From CAMCYM01 sp964405405 (GTDB taxonomy: Bacteria > Bacteroidota > Bacteroidia > Flavobacteriales_D > Sanyastnellaceae), in contig CAYONT010000047.1 of NCBI GenBank assembly GCA_964405405.1, positions 1 to 13,987 on the forward strand: 13,987 nucleotides of DNA, written 5' to 3'. The notes beneath the pieces are model-generated. The model made no database searches. It was not told the DNA's origin and saw only the letters and a list, made by a program, of their open reading frames with translations. The position numbers and the translations under genes are program-made. Positions 1 to 5,893 of the stretch are shown piece after piece. Every line of letters starts with the position of its first letter. The stretch's first letter is position 1.

Positions 1-1
1 C

Positions 2-247
2 AACCGGGTGAAGATCACCAACCTGCCGGAGGTTTGCACGGTTCGGATTTACAACTTGAGCGGTACCCTGGTCCGGACCTACATGAAGGCGGATCCGCTG
101 ACCTCCCTCGATTGGGACCTGAAGAACGAACGCAACGTACCCATTGCAGGCGGCGTGTACATCATCCATGTGGACGTGCCGGGTGTGGGAGAAAAGGTGC
201 TAAAGTGGTTTGGCATCATGCGTCCGACGGACCTCGACAACTTCTAA
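2..247 (+). CDS. C-terminal end of a large secreted protein (T9SS-tail-like domain), 5' truncated
   Basis: The frame is open from the window edge, so only about the last 81 residues are seen. They read as a compact beta-sandwich: VRIYNLSGTLVRTY, then DWDLKN, then GGVYIIHV. That order is typical of T9SS sorting tails and FlgD-like Ig domains. A conserved-looking tail, KVLKWFGIMRPTDLDNF, follows. The gene ends 10 nt before the PorV/PorQ-type gene, so the two are probably cotranscribed and both products reach the cell envelope. Known of the family: such domains close large surface or secreted Bacteroidota proteins. The rest of the protein lies outside the window, so its function cannot be stated. 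Confidence is good that this is coding and moderate for the domain. Confidence 0.75.
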   Translation, partial: NRVKITNLPEVCTVRIYNLSGTLVRTYMKADPLTSLDWDLKNERNVPIAGGVYIIHVDVPGVGEKVLKWFGIMRPTDLDNF

Positions 248-257
248 TGCGCAAACC

Positions 258-1298
258 ATGAACAAGCATATTTTCCTGGGCCTGTTGGCAGCGCTGAGCT
301 GCACGGCCCCTTCTTGGGCAGGCAACCCGGACCGCGCGGGATCCGCGGGAGCAGGGCAGCTCTTGATCAATCCTTGGGCCATGTCGAACGGTTTGGCCGG
401 GACGAACATGGCGACGGCAAGGGGGTTGGAATCGACCTTCTTGAACGTGGCGGGACTGGCGTTTATTGAGCGGATGGATTTGGCCTTCGCCAACACGCGT
501 TACTTGAGCGGGTCTGACATTTCAGTCAACTCGGTCGGTTTTGCCACCAAGGTGGGTGAATCGTCCGTCCTGGGTTTGACGGTCATGTCGATGCGTTTTG
601 GTGACATTCCCATCACCACGGTAGACCTTCCGGAGGGAGGCATCGGAACGTTTTCACCTGCGTTTTCGAACATCGGGGTGAGCTATGCGAAGGCTTTCTC
701 GAACTCGATTTACGGGGGTCTGACGGTGCGCATCATCGGAGAATCCATCTCCAATGTCCGGGCGAGTGGTGTGGCCTTCGACGCGGGCATTCGCTATGTG
801 AGCCCCAACGACGACCGTTTGAAGTTTGGGATTGCGTTGCGCAATGTCGGTGCACCCATGCGGTTTGCTGGCGACGGTTTGACTGTGACTGCCACCCCCC
901 AAGGGTCTGCCAACAACCTGACGGTGCTGCAGCGTTCGGAGAAGTACGAGTTGCCCTCGCTGGTCAACATCGGCTTTGGGTACGATGTAGCTCGGACTGA
1001 GACGATGCGCGCAACACTGACGGGCCAGTTCGTCTCGAATTCGTTTACGCGTGACCAATTCGGCGGCGCGGTGGAGTTCGATTGGAAGGAGACCCTCATC
1101 CTGCGTGCAGGATACATGTGGGAAGACGGCATCGGTCAGGATGACGCCACGGCAACGGCTTTCACGGGGCCGAGTGCAGGTTTGACCTTCCAATTGCCGG
1201 CCGGGCAAGACGGTGGCCGAATCGGCGTAGACTACGGTTTCCGTGCGACGAACCCTTTCGGGGGGAACCACAGCTTGGGACTGCACATCACCCTCTGA
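258..1298 (+). CDS. PorV/PorQ-family outer-membrane beta-barrel protein
   Basis: A 346-aa protein. The ATG at 258 is preferred over an in-frame ATG at 210 because it begins a clean signal peptide (MNKHIFLGLLAALSCTAPSWA, probable cut after residue 21) and does not overlap the upstream stop. The mature N-terminus carries the family signature: AGAGQLLINPWAMSNGLAG, then RGLESTFLNVAGLAF at about residues 55-69. The remainder alternates short amphipathic strands and turns and ends SLGLHITL, as expected for a 14-strand FadL-like barrel. Known of the family: PorV shuttles T9SS cargo to the attachment complex and PorQ anchors the sortase complex. Several uncharacterised paralogues exist, and this copy is more likely one of those, since its partner is the upstream large protein. 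It sits outside any visible T9SS cluster. The family is fairly sure; the exact role is not. Confidence 0.85.
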   Translation: MNKHIFLGLLAALSCTAPSWAGNPDRAGSAGAGQLLINPWAMSNGLAGTNMATARGLESTFLNVAGLAFIERMDLAFANTRYLSGSDISVNSVGFATKVGESSVLGLTVMSMRFGDIPITTVDLPEGGIGTFSPAFSNIGVSYAKAFSNSIYGGLTVRIIGESISNVRASGVAFDAGIRYVSPNDDRLKFGIALRNVGAPMRFAGDGLTVTATPQGSANNLTVLQRSEKYELPSLVNIGFGYDVARTETMRATLTGQFVSNSFTRDQFGGAVEFDWKETLILRAGYMWEDGIGQDDATATAFTGPSAGLTFQLPAGQDGGRIGVDYGFRATNPFGGNHSLGLHITL

Positions 1299-1342
1299 TT
1301 CACTTCTGGCCACGCGCCCGAAGGAAGGAGGAGAAATTGACT

Positions 1343-1350
1343 TATCTTCG
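1343..1350 (+). promoter_or_regulatory. Candidate -7 box (TATCTTCG) upstream of greA
   Basis: TATCTTCG matches the Bacteroidota -7 consensus TAnnTTTG at all but one fixed position and is identical to the box in front of cysN in this window. I see no TTTG at the proper -33 distance. Transcription from it would start about 1355 and run straight through the hairpin at 1359-1394 before reaching greA, which makes it either a greA promoter with a structured leader or a chance match. Confidence 0.3.
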
Positions 1351-1358
1351 TGTCAACG

Positions 1359-1394
1359 AGAAGAGAAAGCCCGGCAACGGGTTTTCTCTTTTCT
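1359..1394 (+). terminator. Hairpin with GCAA loop between the porV-like gene and greA
   Basis: AGAGAAAGCCCG at 1362-1373 pairs with CGGGTTTTCTCT at 1378-1389 (12 bp, one G-T pair) around a GCAA tetraloop, and a short T-rich stretch follows. It lies 61 nt after the barrel gene's stop and 74 nt before greA. It is most simply an intrinsic terminator for the upstream operon, although the T tract is interrupted. Confidence 0.6.
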
Positions 1395-1467
1395 GCCTTA
1401 AACACAGCAAGCAAGGACGGGGAGAGGGAAGGGGGTAGCACCCTGCCGCTTCCATATTCATTGGACG

Positions 1468-1941
1468 ATGTCAAACGTTTCCTATTTCACGAAGGAGGGC
1501 TTGGATGCCCTCAAGGCGGAGTTGCATGAGCTCAAGGCCCATGAGCGCCCCCGCATTTCCCAGCAGATTGCCGAGGCCCGGGACAAGGGGGATTTGAGTG
1601 AGAATGCCGAGTACGATGCAGCGAAGGAGGCCCAAGGAATGCTTGAGGCGAAGATTGCACGTTTGGAAAACACCTTGGCGAATGCCCGCCTCATCGATGA
1701 CTCCCAGATTGACAACTCGAAGGTTTATATCCTGAGTACGGTGAAGCTCCGAAACCTGAAGAACCAGGCGGAGGTGACCTATACCCTGGTGGCCGAGAAG
1801 GAGGCGAACCTTGCGCAACGTAGGATTTCCGTGGATTCTCCCATCGGAAAGGGATTGTTGGGCAAGGGGGTGGGGGATGTAGCCGAGGTCCAGGTCCCAG
1901 CGGGTTTGATTCCATTCGAAATCTTGGAAATCACCCGCTGA
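1468..1941 (+). CDS. greA: Transcription elongation factor GreA
   Basis: A 157-aa protein, the usual GreA length. It rescues backtracked RNA polymerase by stimulating cleavage of the 3' end of the transcript through the secondary channel. Residues 1-75 form the antiparallel coiled coil. The loop at its tip reads GDLSENAEY with the acidic pair D42 and E45, which coordinates the catalytic magnesium in characterised GreA. The C-terminal half is the FKBP-like domain with the conserved SPIGKGLLGKGVGD stretch and ends FEILEI. The stop overlaps the ATG of the HIT-family gene by one base (TGATG), so translation is probably coupled. A TATTCATTG stretch lies just before the ATG and could be a weak leaderless promoter. 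No residues look lost. Very secure. Confidence 0.97.
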   Translation: MSNVSYFTKEGLDALKAELHELKAHERPRISQQIAEARDKGDLSENAEYDAAKEAQGMLEAKIARLENTLANARLIDDSQIDNSKVYILSTVKLRNLKNQAEVTYTLVAEKEANLAQRRISVDSPIGKGLLGKGVGDVAEVQVPAGLIPFEILEITR

Positions 1942-2333
1942 TGGCAACTTTGTTCACCCGGATCATCCAGGGGGAAATTCCTTGTCACCGGATTGCGGAG
2001 GACGATCGATACCTCGCATTCCTGGACATCATGCCGCTGGTGACGGGCCATGTGTTGGTTGTGCCGAAGGTTGAGGTGGATTGGGTGTTTGATTTGGAAA
2101 CGGAGGACCTGTCGGGACTGTTGGTGTTTGCGAGGCCGGTGGCGCGCGCAGTGCAGCAGACGATTCCATGCAAGCGGGTAGGGGTTTCGGTCATTGGGCT
2201 GGAGGTTCCGCATGCCCATGTTCATTTGCTTCCCATGCATTCTGTGGCGGACATGAATTTTGAGCGACCGAAGTTGCAGCCTTCTCAGGAGGAGTTGGCC
2301 GAGGTCGCGGCCCGGATCCGGGCGGCCATGTGA
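1941..2333 (+). CDS. HIT-family (histidine triad) nucleotide-binding protein
   Basis: A 130-aa protein with the full HIT fold. It begins with TLFTRIIQGEIPCHRIAED and DIMPLVTGHVLVVPK, and the triad HAHVHLL puts histidines at 91, 93 and 95, with H93 the expected nucleophile. Family members hydrolyse or transfer nucleoside monophosphates from substrates such as adenosine phosphoramidates or dinucleoside polyphosphates; the exact substrate cannot be read from sequence. Most HIT proteins have a short spacer region before the triad, and this matches (GVSVIGLEVPHAHVH). It follows greA with a one-base overlap, an arrangement I remember as common in Bacteroidota. It ends facing the DUF3307 gene on the other strand. 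Confidence 0.95.
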   Translation: MATLFTRIIQGEIPCHRIAEDDRYLAFLDIMPLVTGHVLVVPKVEVDWVFDLETEDLSGLLVFARPVARAVQQTIPCKRVGVSVIGLEVPHAHVHLLPMHSVADMNFERPKLQPSQEELAEVAARIRAAM

Positions 2334-2352
2334 ACCCCGGGCGCGGGGCACC

Positions 2353-2383
2353 GAAGCCTGAAACGGCCGGGACCGGCTTCAGG
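2353..2383. terminator. Possible shared hairpin between two convergent genes
   Basis: Between the convergent HIT and DUF3307 stops, GAAGCC (2353-2358) can pair with GGCTTC (2375-2380), or alternatively CCTGAA (2357-2362) with TTCAGG (2378-2383), around a GC-rich loop. There is no T tract on either strand and the structure overlaps the DUF3307 stop codon, so a terminator role is only suggested by position. Confidence 0.25.
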
Positions 2384-3131
2384 GTCCCCCAAGGGGAGTC
2401 AGGGACCGGAAAAGCAATGTGAGCAGCAAGGCGCCGCCGATGCTCAAAAATGTTCCAATGAGAACGTACTCCGTGGTCTGTCGCGACTCAGATCGTTGCA
2501 AGTCACCGAAGCGAAAAATGGACTTGGCGGCAAGAAGGAATCCCACGCCCTCCCACACACCCAGTGCCACAAAGACCACAACCAACGTGCGTTCGAGGAC
2601 GCCGATGTGGTAACCAGCACCTGGAAGACCTTCTTCCCATGTCGGCATGGAGAAACGAGCGAGGTAGGCATCGATGCCGAATCCGATTCCCCGGGTGGCG
2701 AACAGCAGGAGTGCGCACCAAGCAGCCAATTGGGTGACCCAAGGATCCCACCCGGGAGCCGGGGAAAGGAGGAACGCGGTCAGTGCGAGGGCGCTGAGGT
2801 GGAGGGCTTGGTCTCCGAGGTACAGATGGATTTTCCAATGCGGGAGAGGACGGCGGTCGAGGGAGCCTTCGAGGACCCGGTCGAGGGAAAGTTTAGCGAA
2901 GTCAACGCAACCGTGGCTGAGGGCCACCCATCCTCCCGCCAACCCAGCGTGGGCGGCGGGGATTCCAACGCCCCAAAGCGCTCCTGCAGTCAAAAAGCCA
3001 TGGCCCAAACCGTGGCGCCAAAATGCAGGCGAACGAAGGAGACGTTGCCGCTTGTCGGCGATGTGCGCTGACGATTGGAACACATAATCGCCCAACGCGT
3101 GACAGGCTAGCAAAAGCAGGAAGATGTTCAC
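2379..3131 (-). CDS. DUF3307-family integral membrane protein
   Basis: A 250-aa polytopic membrane protein. It begins FLLLLACHALGDYVFQSS, the typical DUF3307 opening: a helix carrying H11, G14-D15 and Q19. A lysine and arginine stretch (DKRQRLLRS) and a second conserved region, HGCVDFAKL, follow. Roughly five to six hydrophobic segments can be picked out (about 1-15, 40-60, 105-125, 130-150, 180-205, 225-245). The start is GTG at 3131 and overlaps the SatD-like gene's TGA by four bases (GTGA), so the two are translationally coupled. The molecular function of DUF3307 is not known to me. Its tight pairing with a DNA-binding SatD-like protein suggests a membrane sensor, transporter or effector whose expression that protein controls; this is inference. 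Confidence 0.85.
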   Translation of the reverse strand: MNIFLLLLACHALGDYVFQSSAHIADKRQRLLRSPAFWRHGLGHGFLTAGALWGVGIPAAHAGLAGGWVALSHGCVDFAKLSLDRVLEGSLDRRPLPHWKIHLYLGDQALHLSALALTAFLLSPAPGWDPWVTQLAAWCALLLFATRGIGFGIDAYLARFSMPTWEEGLPGAGYHIGVLERTLVVVFVALGVWEGVGFLLAAKSIFRFGDLQRSESRQTTEYVLIGTFLSIGGALLLTLLFRSLTPLGGP

Positions 3132-3733
3132 CGGGTCTCCTCGAAGTAAGTCACCATGGCCATCAACTCATCAAAGGCAGCGCGTTTTAAGGTTTCGCTG
3201 ATGGTGCTTTGGGATTTGCCCAGCCCCACGGCCCAATCTCCCTGCGATTGTTCGGGATGTTCGAGCGCCCATTCCACGGCTTCAGCAGCCGGGGGCGTCC
3301 ACGCATCCACAGCGCGCATGGCAAGACCCAACATGACGTCCCATCGGGCATCCTCTGCCTCATTTCCGGTTCGCAATTTCATCGTCATGCGACGAAGTTC
3401 GTCAAAGGCCATACCCGATCTCTCAAAAGCCGGCCCCTGACACTCCGTAATTTGATGGGCGTGGTGTGTTACTTCACCGATGCCCAAACCCAAACGAATG
3501 CTCACTCCGCCATGCGCCAAAAGGGTAGCTTTTAAACGAAGTGCGGCCCGCATCAACTGCTGGGCGGGCACCTGACAAGTGAAACTGTCTCCACGGTAGA
3601 TCGCCCAGTGGAGCCCCTGTTCGCCACAGACCGACAAACCCTGCTGCAAAATGGGCATCCAAATCCCCGCATCGACTTGGCGGGAACCGATGACATCACC
3701 GGTCAATACACCTTGGAGGGCGGAATTCGACAT
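3128..3733 (-). CDS. SatD-family protein with C-terminal helix-turn-helix
   Basis: A 201-aa protein. It opens with VLTGDVIGSRQV (about residues 9-20), has YRGDSF in the middle, then SIRLGLGIGEV and GPAFERSGMAF, all typical of the SatD family. The C-terminus, with EQSQGDWAVGLGKSQSTISETLKRAA, reads as a helix-turn-helix, so this protein probably binds DNA. The start is ATG at 3733. An upstream in-frame ATG at 3778 would add 15 residues, but that stretch consists of the repeat array at 3739-3874 and is better read as operator DNA. The order TGD..SR, GD.F, RLGLGIGEV resembles the palm fold of class III nucleotide cyclases and GGDEF proteins, which hints at nucleotide binding, but this is only pattern likeness. 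It forms a coupled cassette with the DUF3307 gene and is probably autoregulated through the array. Confidence 0.8.
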   Translation of the reverse strand: MSNSALQGVLTGDVIGSRQVDAGIWMPILQQGLSVCGEQGLHWAIYRGDSFTCQVPAQQLMRAALRLKATLLAHGGVSIRLGLGIGEVTHHAHQITECQGPAFERSGMAFDELRRMTMKLRTGNEAEDARWDVMLGLAMRAVDAWTPPAAEAVEWALEHPEQSQGDWAVGLGKSQSTISETLKRAAFDELMAMVTYFEETR

Positions 3734-3738
3734 GGCAT

Positions 3739-3874
3739 TTTTTCGGTTATATAGACGAAAATACGATTTTTCGGCCATATAGACGAAAGTAAGAATTTTC
3801 GCCTGAAAAGACGATAATCAAAATTTTCGTCTAAAAAGACGATAATCAGGATTTTCGTCTCTAAAGACGATAAT
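3739..3874 (-). promoter_or_regulatory. Operator array: five 24-bp dyad units at an exact 28-bp period
   Basis: Units lie at 3739-3762, 3767-3790, 3795-3818, 3823-3846 and 3851-3874, each separated by 4 bases. Read on the minus strand every unit has an intact TCGTCT half-site, four bases, then a second half. The second half is AGACGA in the two units farthest from satD, AGGCGA in the third, GGCCGA in the fourth and AACCGA in the one next to the start codon. The dyads are flanked by A/T bases (ATTA/AAAT). The array ends six bases before the satD start codon and holds TATTTTCG and TACTTTCG, both -7-like. It is best read as cooperative operators for the SatD-like protein or another regulator. 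Confidence 0.8.
3756..3763 (-). promoter_or_regulatory. Candidate -7 box (TATTTTCG) of the satD-like/DUF3307 cassette
   Basis: On the minus strand TATTTTCG fits TAnnTTTG with one mismatch and spans the edge of the repeat unit nearest the gene, 22 bases before the ATG. A second candidate, TACTTTCG, sits one repeat further up at 3784-3791. Because repeats come every 28 bases, the TTTCG of the next unit falls close to the -33 position. Either box would be covered by protein bound to the array. Confidence 0.35.
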
Positions 3875-3875
3875 G

Positions 3876-3960
3876 GAGGGTGGTGTCGCTGGGTCGCCGA
3901 GCAGCTGGGCCGCTGGGGCGTTGTGGCGTTGTGGGTGGTGGGGTGGTGGGGTGGTTTGGC
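3876..3960. repeat. G-rich simple-sequence stretch (GCTGGG and TGGTGGGG repeats)
   Basis: Between the operator array and the end of the Asp-box protein gene, the plus strand is a drift of GCTGGG-like and GTTGTGGC-like units. It ends in TGGTGGGG repeated with small changes around 3930-3958. It has no coding potential I would trust. Many closely spaced GG and GGGG runs could allow a two-tier G-quadruplex. Confidence 0.5.
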
Positions 3961-3988
3961 CTACGCCTAAACCGTTGATAGAAAGCGT

Positions 3989-5281
3989 TTAATTCCCGAT
4001 GAGCGCGGTGTAAACGGACAACACCCCGTTGTCTTCGCGCGTCCAAACAGGCCTAACCCGGCCCCCGTGCGCCGCGATGTTGTTGTAGTCGCCGAAGAAA
4101 GGCGCCTTGCCCGGCACGAAGGGCGATTCGCTGATGATTTGGTTGGTCCAGGTGACACCGCCATCGCGGGAAGTCGCCCAGGTCACTTCCGTGGCCAGGG
4201 GATTTTCCGGGGTCGCGTTGCGCCGGTCGTAGAACACGGTGTGGAGGTGCCCGGTCACGGCATCGACCGCCAGCCACGTGAAGAATTGGTGGGCACCTGC
4301 GGGGTCGTCGTTGACCCGGATGGGGGCGGACCAGGTGGCACCGCGGTCGTCGGAGTAGGCGAGGAACACGTCCATGTCTCCGGGTCCGTGTCGCTCGTCC
4401 GTCCAGTTTACGTAGAGGCGACCGCGGTGGGGACCCGTGGAGTGGTCCACGGCCGTGACGGGCATGCCGTTTGCGCGGCCCAGACCCGGGATTTGGATGT
4501 TCCAGCCCCCGATGATGTCGGCGACCCGAATGTCGGCAGGCAGCCAGGAACGGCCGCCGTCTTCCGATCGATCCAGCCAGAGGTCCTCCCGATGCGCCCA
4601 GACGACCGCCACCGACCCATCCGGGAGGACCGAGGGCACCGCCCCCTCCACCGTCTCGTCCTCGTCCCGGCAGTCCCCCGCCCGGTCGCTGACCCGCACC
4701 GGCTCCGACCACCGCACCCCCCGTCGGTTCGAAGTGGCACAGAAAATCAACGAACTGTCCCCTTCGAACGTGCTTCCATACTTGTCGAACTGCGTCCAAC
4801 ACGCCACCAGCGACCGGCCATCCGGCGACACCGCAGCCCACTCCTTGTCTTGGTCCCGCGCCCCATTGAGCCCAGTGTGCCCCCCTCGGTTCCAATCCCG
4901 CCCCCCATTCCGCGAGCGTTGACATACGATTCGGTCTAACAACGCCTCGCTCGCCCAGCCCTTCCCATCGGGATTCGACAAGTGCAAGTAATAAAAATCG
5001 CCCCGCGGCGAAGCCACCACACATGGATCCCCAAAAACCCCAAAAGGACTCCGCAGCGTTTGGCGCGTCCAACTCACCCCCCCGTCACGCGAGTGGTACA
5101 CATTGTCCAAAATCGCGCCCGCCACCACCACATCCGGATCCACTGGACTGATGGCAATCGACGGCTCACACGGCGGATAACCTACCCCATCATACCTGTG
5201 AATCAGTATGTTACGCGGTGGGTCTGTAGGCCAAACCCCCCACCCAACGCCCAGTGCCCACAACCCGACAAGCAGCCCCAC
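3989..5281 (-). CDS. Secreted Asp-box (sialidase-fold) beta-propeller protein
   Basis: A 430-aa protein with a short hydrophobic N-terminus (GLLVGLWALGVGWGVW) that would act as a signal peptide. Asp-box motifs (S-x-D-x-G-x-x-W) recur through the chain: SRDGGVSW at 64-71, SRNGGRDW at 123-130, SEDGGRSW at 239-246, SDDRGATW at 310-317 and SRDGGVTW at 371-378, with a worn copy SNRRGVRW at 184-191. This spacing indicates a six-bladed propeller. The C-terminal FFGDYNNIAAHGGRVRPVWTR is common in sialidase-like proteins of this kind. I do not see enough of the catalytic arginine triad context to call it a true sialidase. The start appears to be GTG at 5281, 5 nt after the stop of the His-rich lipoprotein, so the two form an operon. 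Confidence 0.85.
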   Translation of the reverse strand: MGLLVGLWALGVGWGVWPTDPPRNILIHRYDGVGYPPCEPSIAISPVDPDVVVAGAILDNVYHSRDGGVSWTRQTLRSPFGVFGDPCVVASPRGDFYYLHLSNPDGKGWASEALLDRIVCQRSRNGGRDWNRGGHTGLNGARDQDKEWAAVSPDGRSLVACWTQFDKYGSTFEGDSSLIFCATSNRRGVRWSEPVRVSDRAGDCRDEDETVEGAVPSVLPDGSVAVVWAHREDLWLDRSEDGGRSWLPADIRVADIIGGWNIQIPGLGRANGMPVTAVDHSTGPHRGRLYVNWTDERHGPGDMDVFLAYSDDRGATWSAPIRVNDDPAGAHQFFTWLAVDAVTGHLHTVFYDRRNATPENPLATEVTWATSRDGGVTWTNQIISESPFVPGKAPFFGDYNNIAAHGGRVRPVWTREDNGVLSVYTALIGN

Positions 5282-5286
5282 CCCGC

Positions 5287-5832
5287 TCAGAGCCCGAGGC
5301 CGTTGAGTTGGGCCTCAATCTCGTCGAGCTGGGCCTTCAGCGCCTGCTGGATTTTCAGCACCTCCTCGTCCCCCATGCCCTCCAAGCCTGCCGCCCCGCC
5401 GTGGTCGTGCCCCGCGTGGTCCCCGTGGTCGTGCCCCGCGTGGTCCCCGTGGTCGTGCCCCGCGTGGTCCCCGTGGTCGTGCACATGCCCCGGAACCTCC
5501 ACCACCGTCTGCGCCCAGTCATGAAACTGCAAATCCACCGTATTGAGCTGTGCCTCCAGCGTCGTCCACCGCTCGATGCCCGCCGAATCTGCCACCGTTT
5601 GGGCGTAGGCCAAACTATCCCGCACCATCCCCAACTTCCCCGCGATCACCTCATGAAGCGAGTCCGACTGCGCCACCACCCCCTCATGCACTGCCACCGC
5701 CTGCTTGAACGCCTCGCTTTCTGCCGCCCCCCCGCCGCCACACCCGGCGCCCAACGCCATCACCCCGACCATCCAAACCCAAGCCGCGACCGTGCGTGCC
5801 GCCGAAATACAAGTTCCTCCTTGATTGTTCAT
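5287..5832 (-). CDS. Histidine-rich helical lipoprotein
   Basis: A 181-aa protein. A hydrophobic N-terminus (about 13-30) ends MALGAGC with C31 as probable lipidated cysteine; the lipobox is imperfect (G at -3). Residues 38-112 are helical, with a possible coiled coil. Residues 116-145 are a tract with 12 histidines in an 8-residue repeat, GHDHGDHA, which should bind Zn, Ni or Cu. A last helix (EEVLKIQQALKAQLDEIEAQLNGL) follows. The overall plan resembles short helical Bacteroidota lipoproteins of unknown function, with the His tract inserted as a loop between helices. It is the first gene of an operon with the Asp-box protein and has its own promoter just after the terminator of the upstream operon. 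Function is unknown; metal buffering at the outer membrane or periplasm is inference. Confidence 0.8.
   Translation of the reverse strand: MNNQGGTCISAARTVAAWVWMVGVMALGAGCGGGGAAESEAFKQAVAVHEGVVAQSDSLHEVIAGKLGMVRDSLAYAQTVADSAGIERWTTLEAQLNTVDLQFHDWAQTVVEVPGHVHDHGDHAGHDHGDHAGHDHGDHAGHDHGGAAGLEGMGDEEVLKIQQALKAQLDEIEAQLNGLGL
5401..5487 (-). repeat. 24-bp in-frame tandem repeat encoding the His-rich tract
   Basis: Three identical 24-bp units start at 5401, 5425 and 5449, and a partial fourth copy starts at 5473. Each encodes eight residues of the HDHGDHAG pattern. Exact DNA identity, rather than only protein similarity, points to recent slippage or unequal recombination, so copy number may vary between strains. 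Confidence 0.85.
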
Positions 5833-5836
5833 GCTC

Positions 5837-5844
5837 CGAAATTA
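5837..5844 (-). promoter_or_regulatory. Leaderless-type -7 box (TAATTTCG) of the His-rich lipoprotein gene
   Basis: On the minus strand TAATTTCG fits TAnnTTTG with one mismatch and is followed by GAGC and then ATG. The same four-base spacing occurs before rel and cysN. It would put transcription start at or next to the A of ATG. The region 17-22 bases upstream is the T tract of the preceding terminator, with no clear TTTG. Confidence 0.4.
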
Positions 5845-5854
5845 AGCGAAACAG

Positions 5855-5884
5855 AAAAAAAGGGAGCACTTCCCGTGCTCCCTT
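5855..5884 (-). terminator. Intrinsic terminator of the BamE-like gene pair
   Basis: On the minus strand, GGGAGCAC at 5882-5875 pairs with GTGCTCCC at 5869-5862 around a 5-base loop. Two further A-T pairs extend the stem, and it is followed directly by seven T (5861-5855). It begins 10 bases after the stop of the gene ending at 5894. This is the clearest terminator in the window. Confidence 0.85.
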
Positions 5885-5893
5885 CTTTCGGCA

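Noticed and set aside
3734..3778. 15-residue N-terminal extension of the SatD-like protein
   Set aside because: The extension is encoded entirely by two units of the 28-bp array, and the family-like sequence starts after the ATG at 3733.
3739..3874. CRISPR array
   Set aside because: Units are separated by only four bases, are internally palindromic and decay in a gradient; there are no spacers and no cas genes.
3739..3874. Plasmid or phage replication iterons
   Set aside because: Direct repeats next to a DNA-binding protein could be iterons, but the protein looks like SatD, not a Rep initiator, and the neighbours are chromosomal housekeeping genes.
4053..5072. Long alternative frames over the Asp-box gene on both strands
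   Set aside because: The frame at 3989-5281 carries regularly spaced Asp boxes and a signal peptide; the others are Gly/Arg/Pro-rich shadows.
3989..5281. Calling the Asp-box protein a true sialidase (nanH)
   Set aside because: Asp boxes define the fold but not the activity, and the catalytic residue set could not be confirmed by reading.
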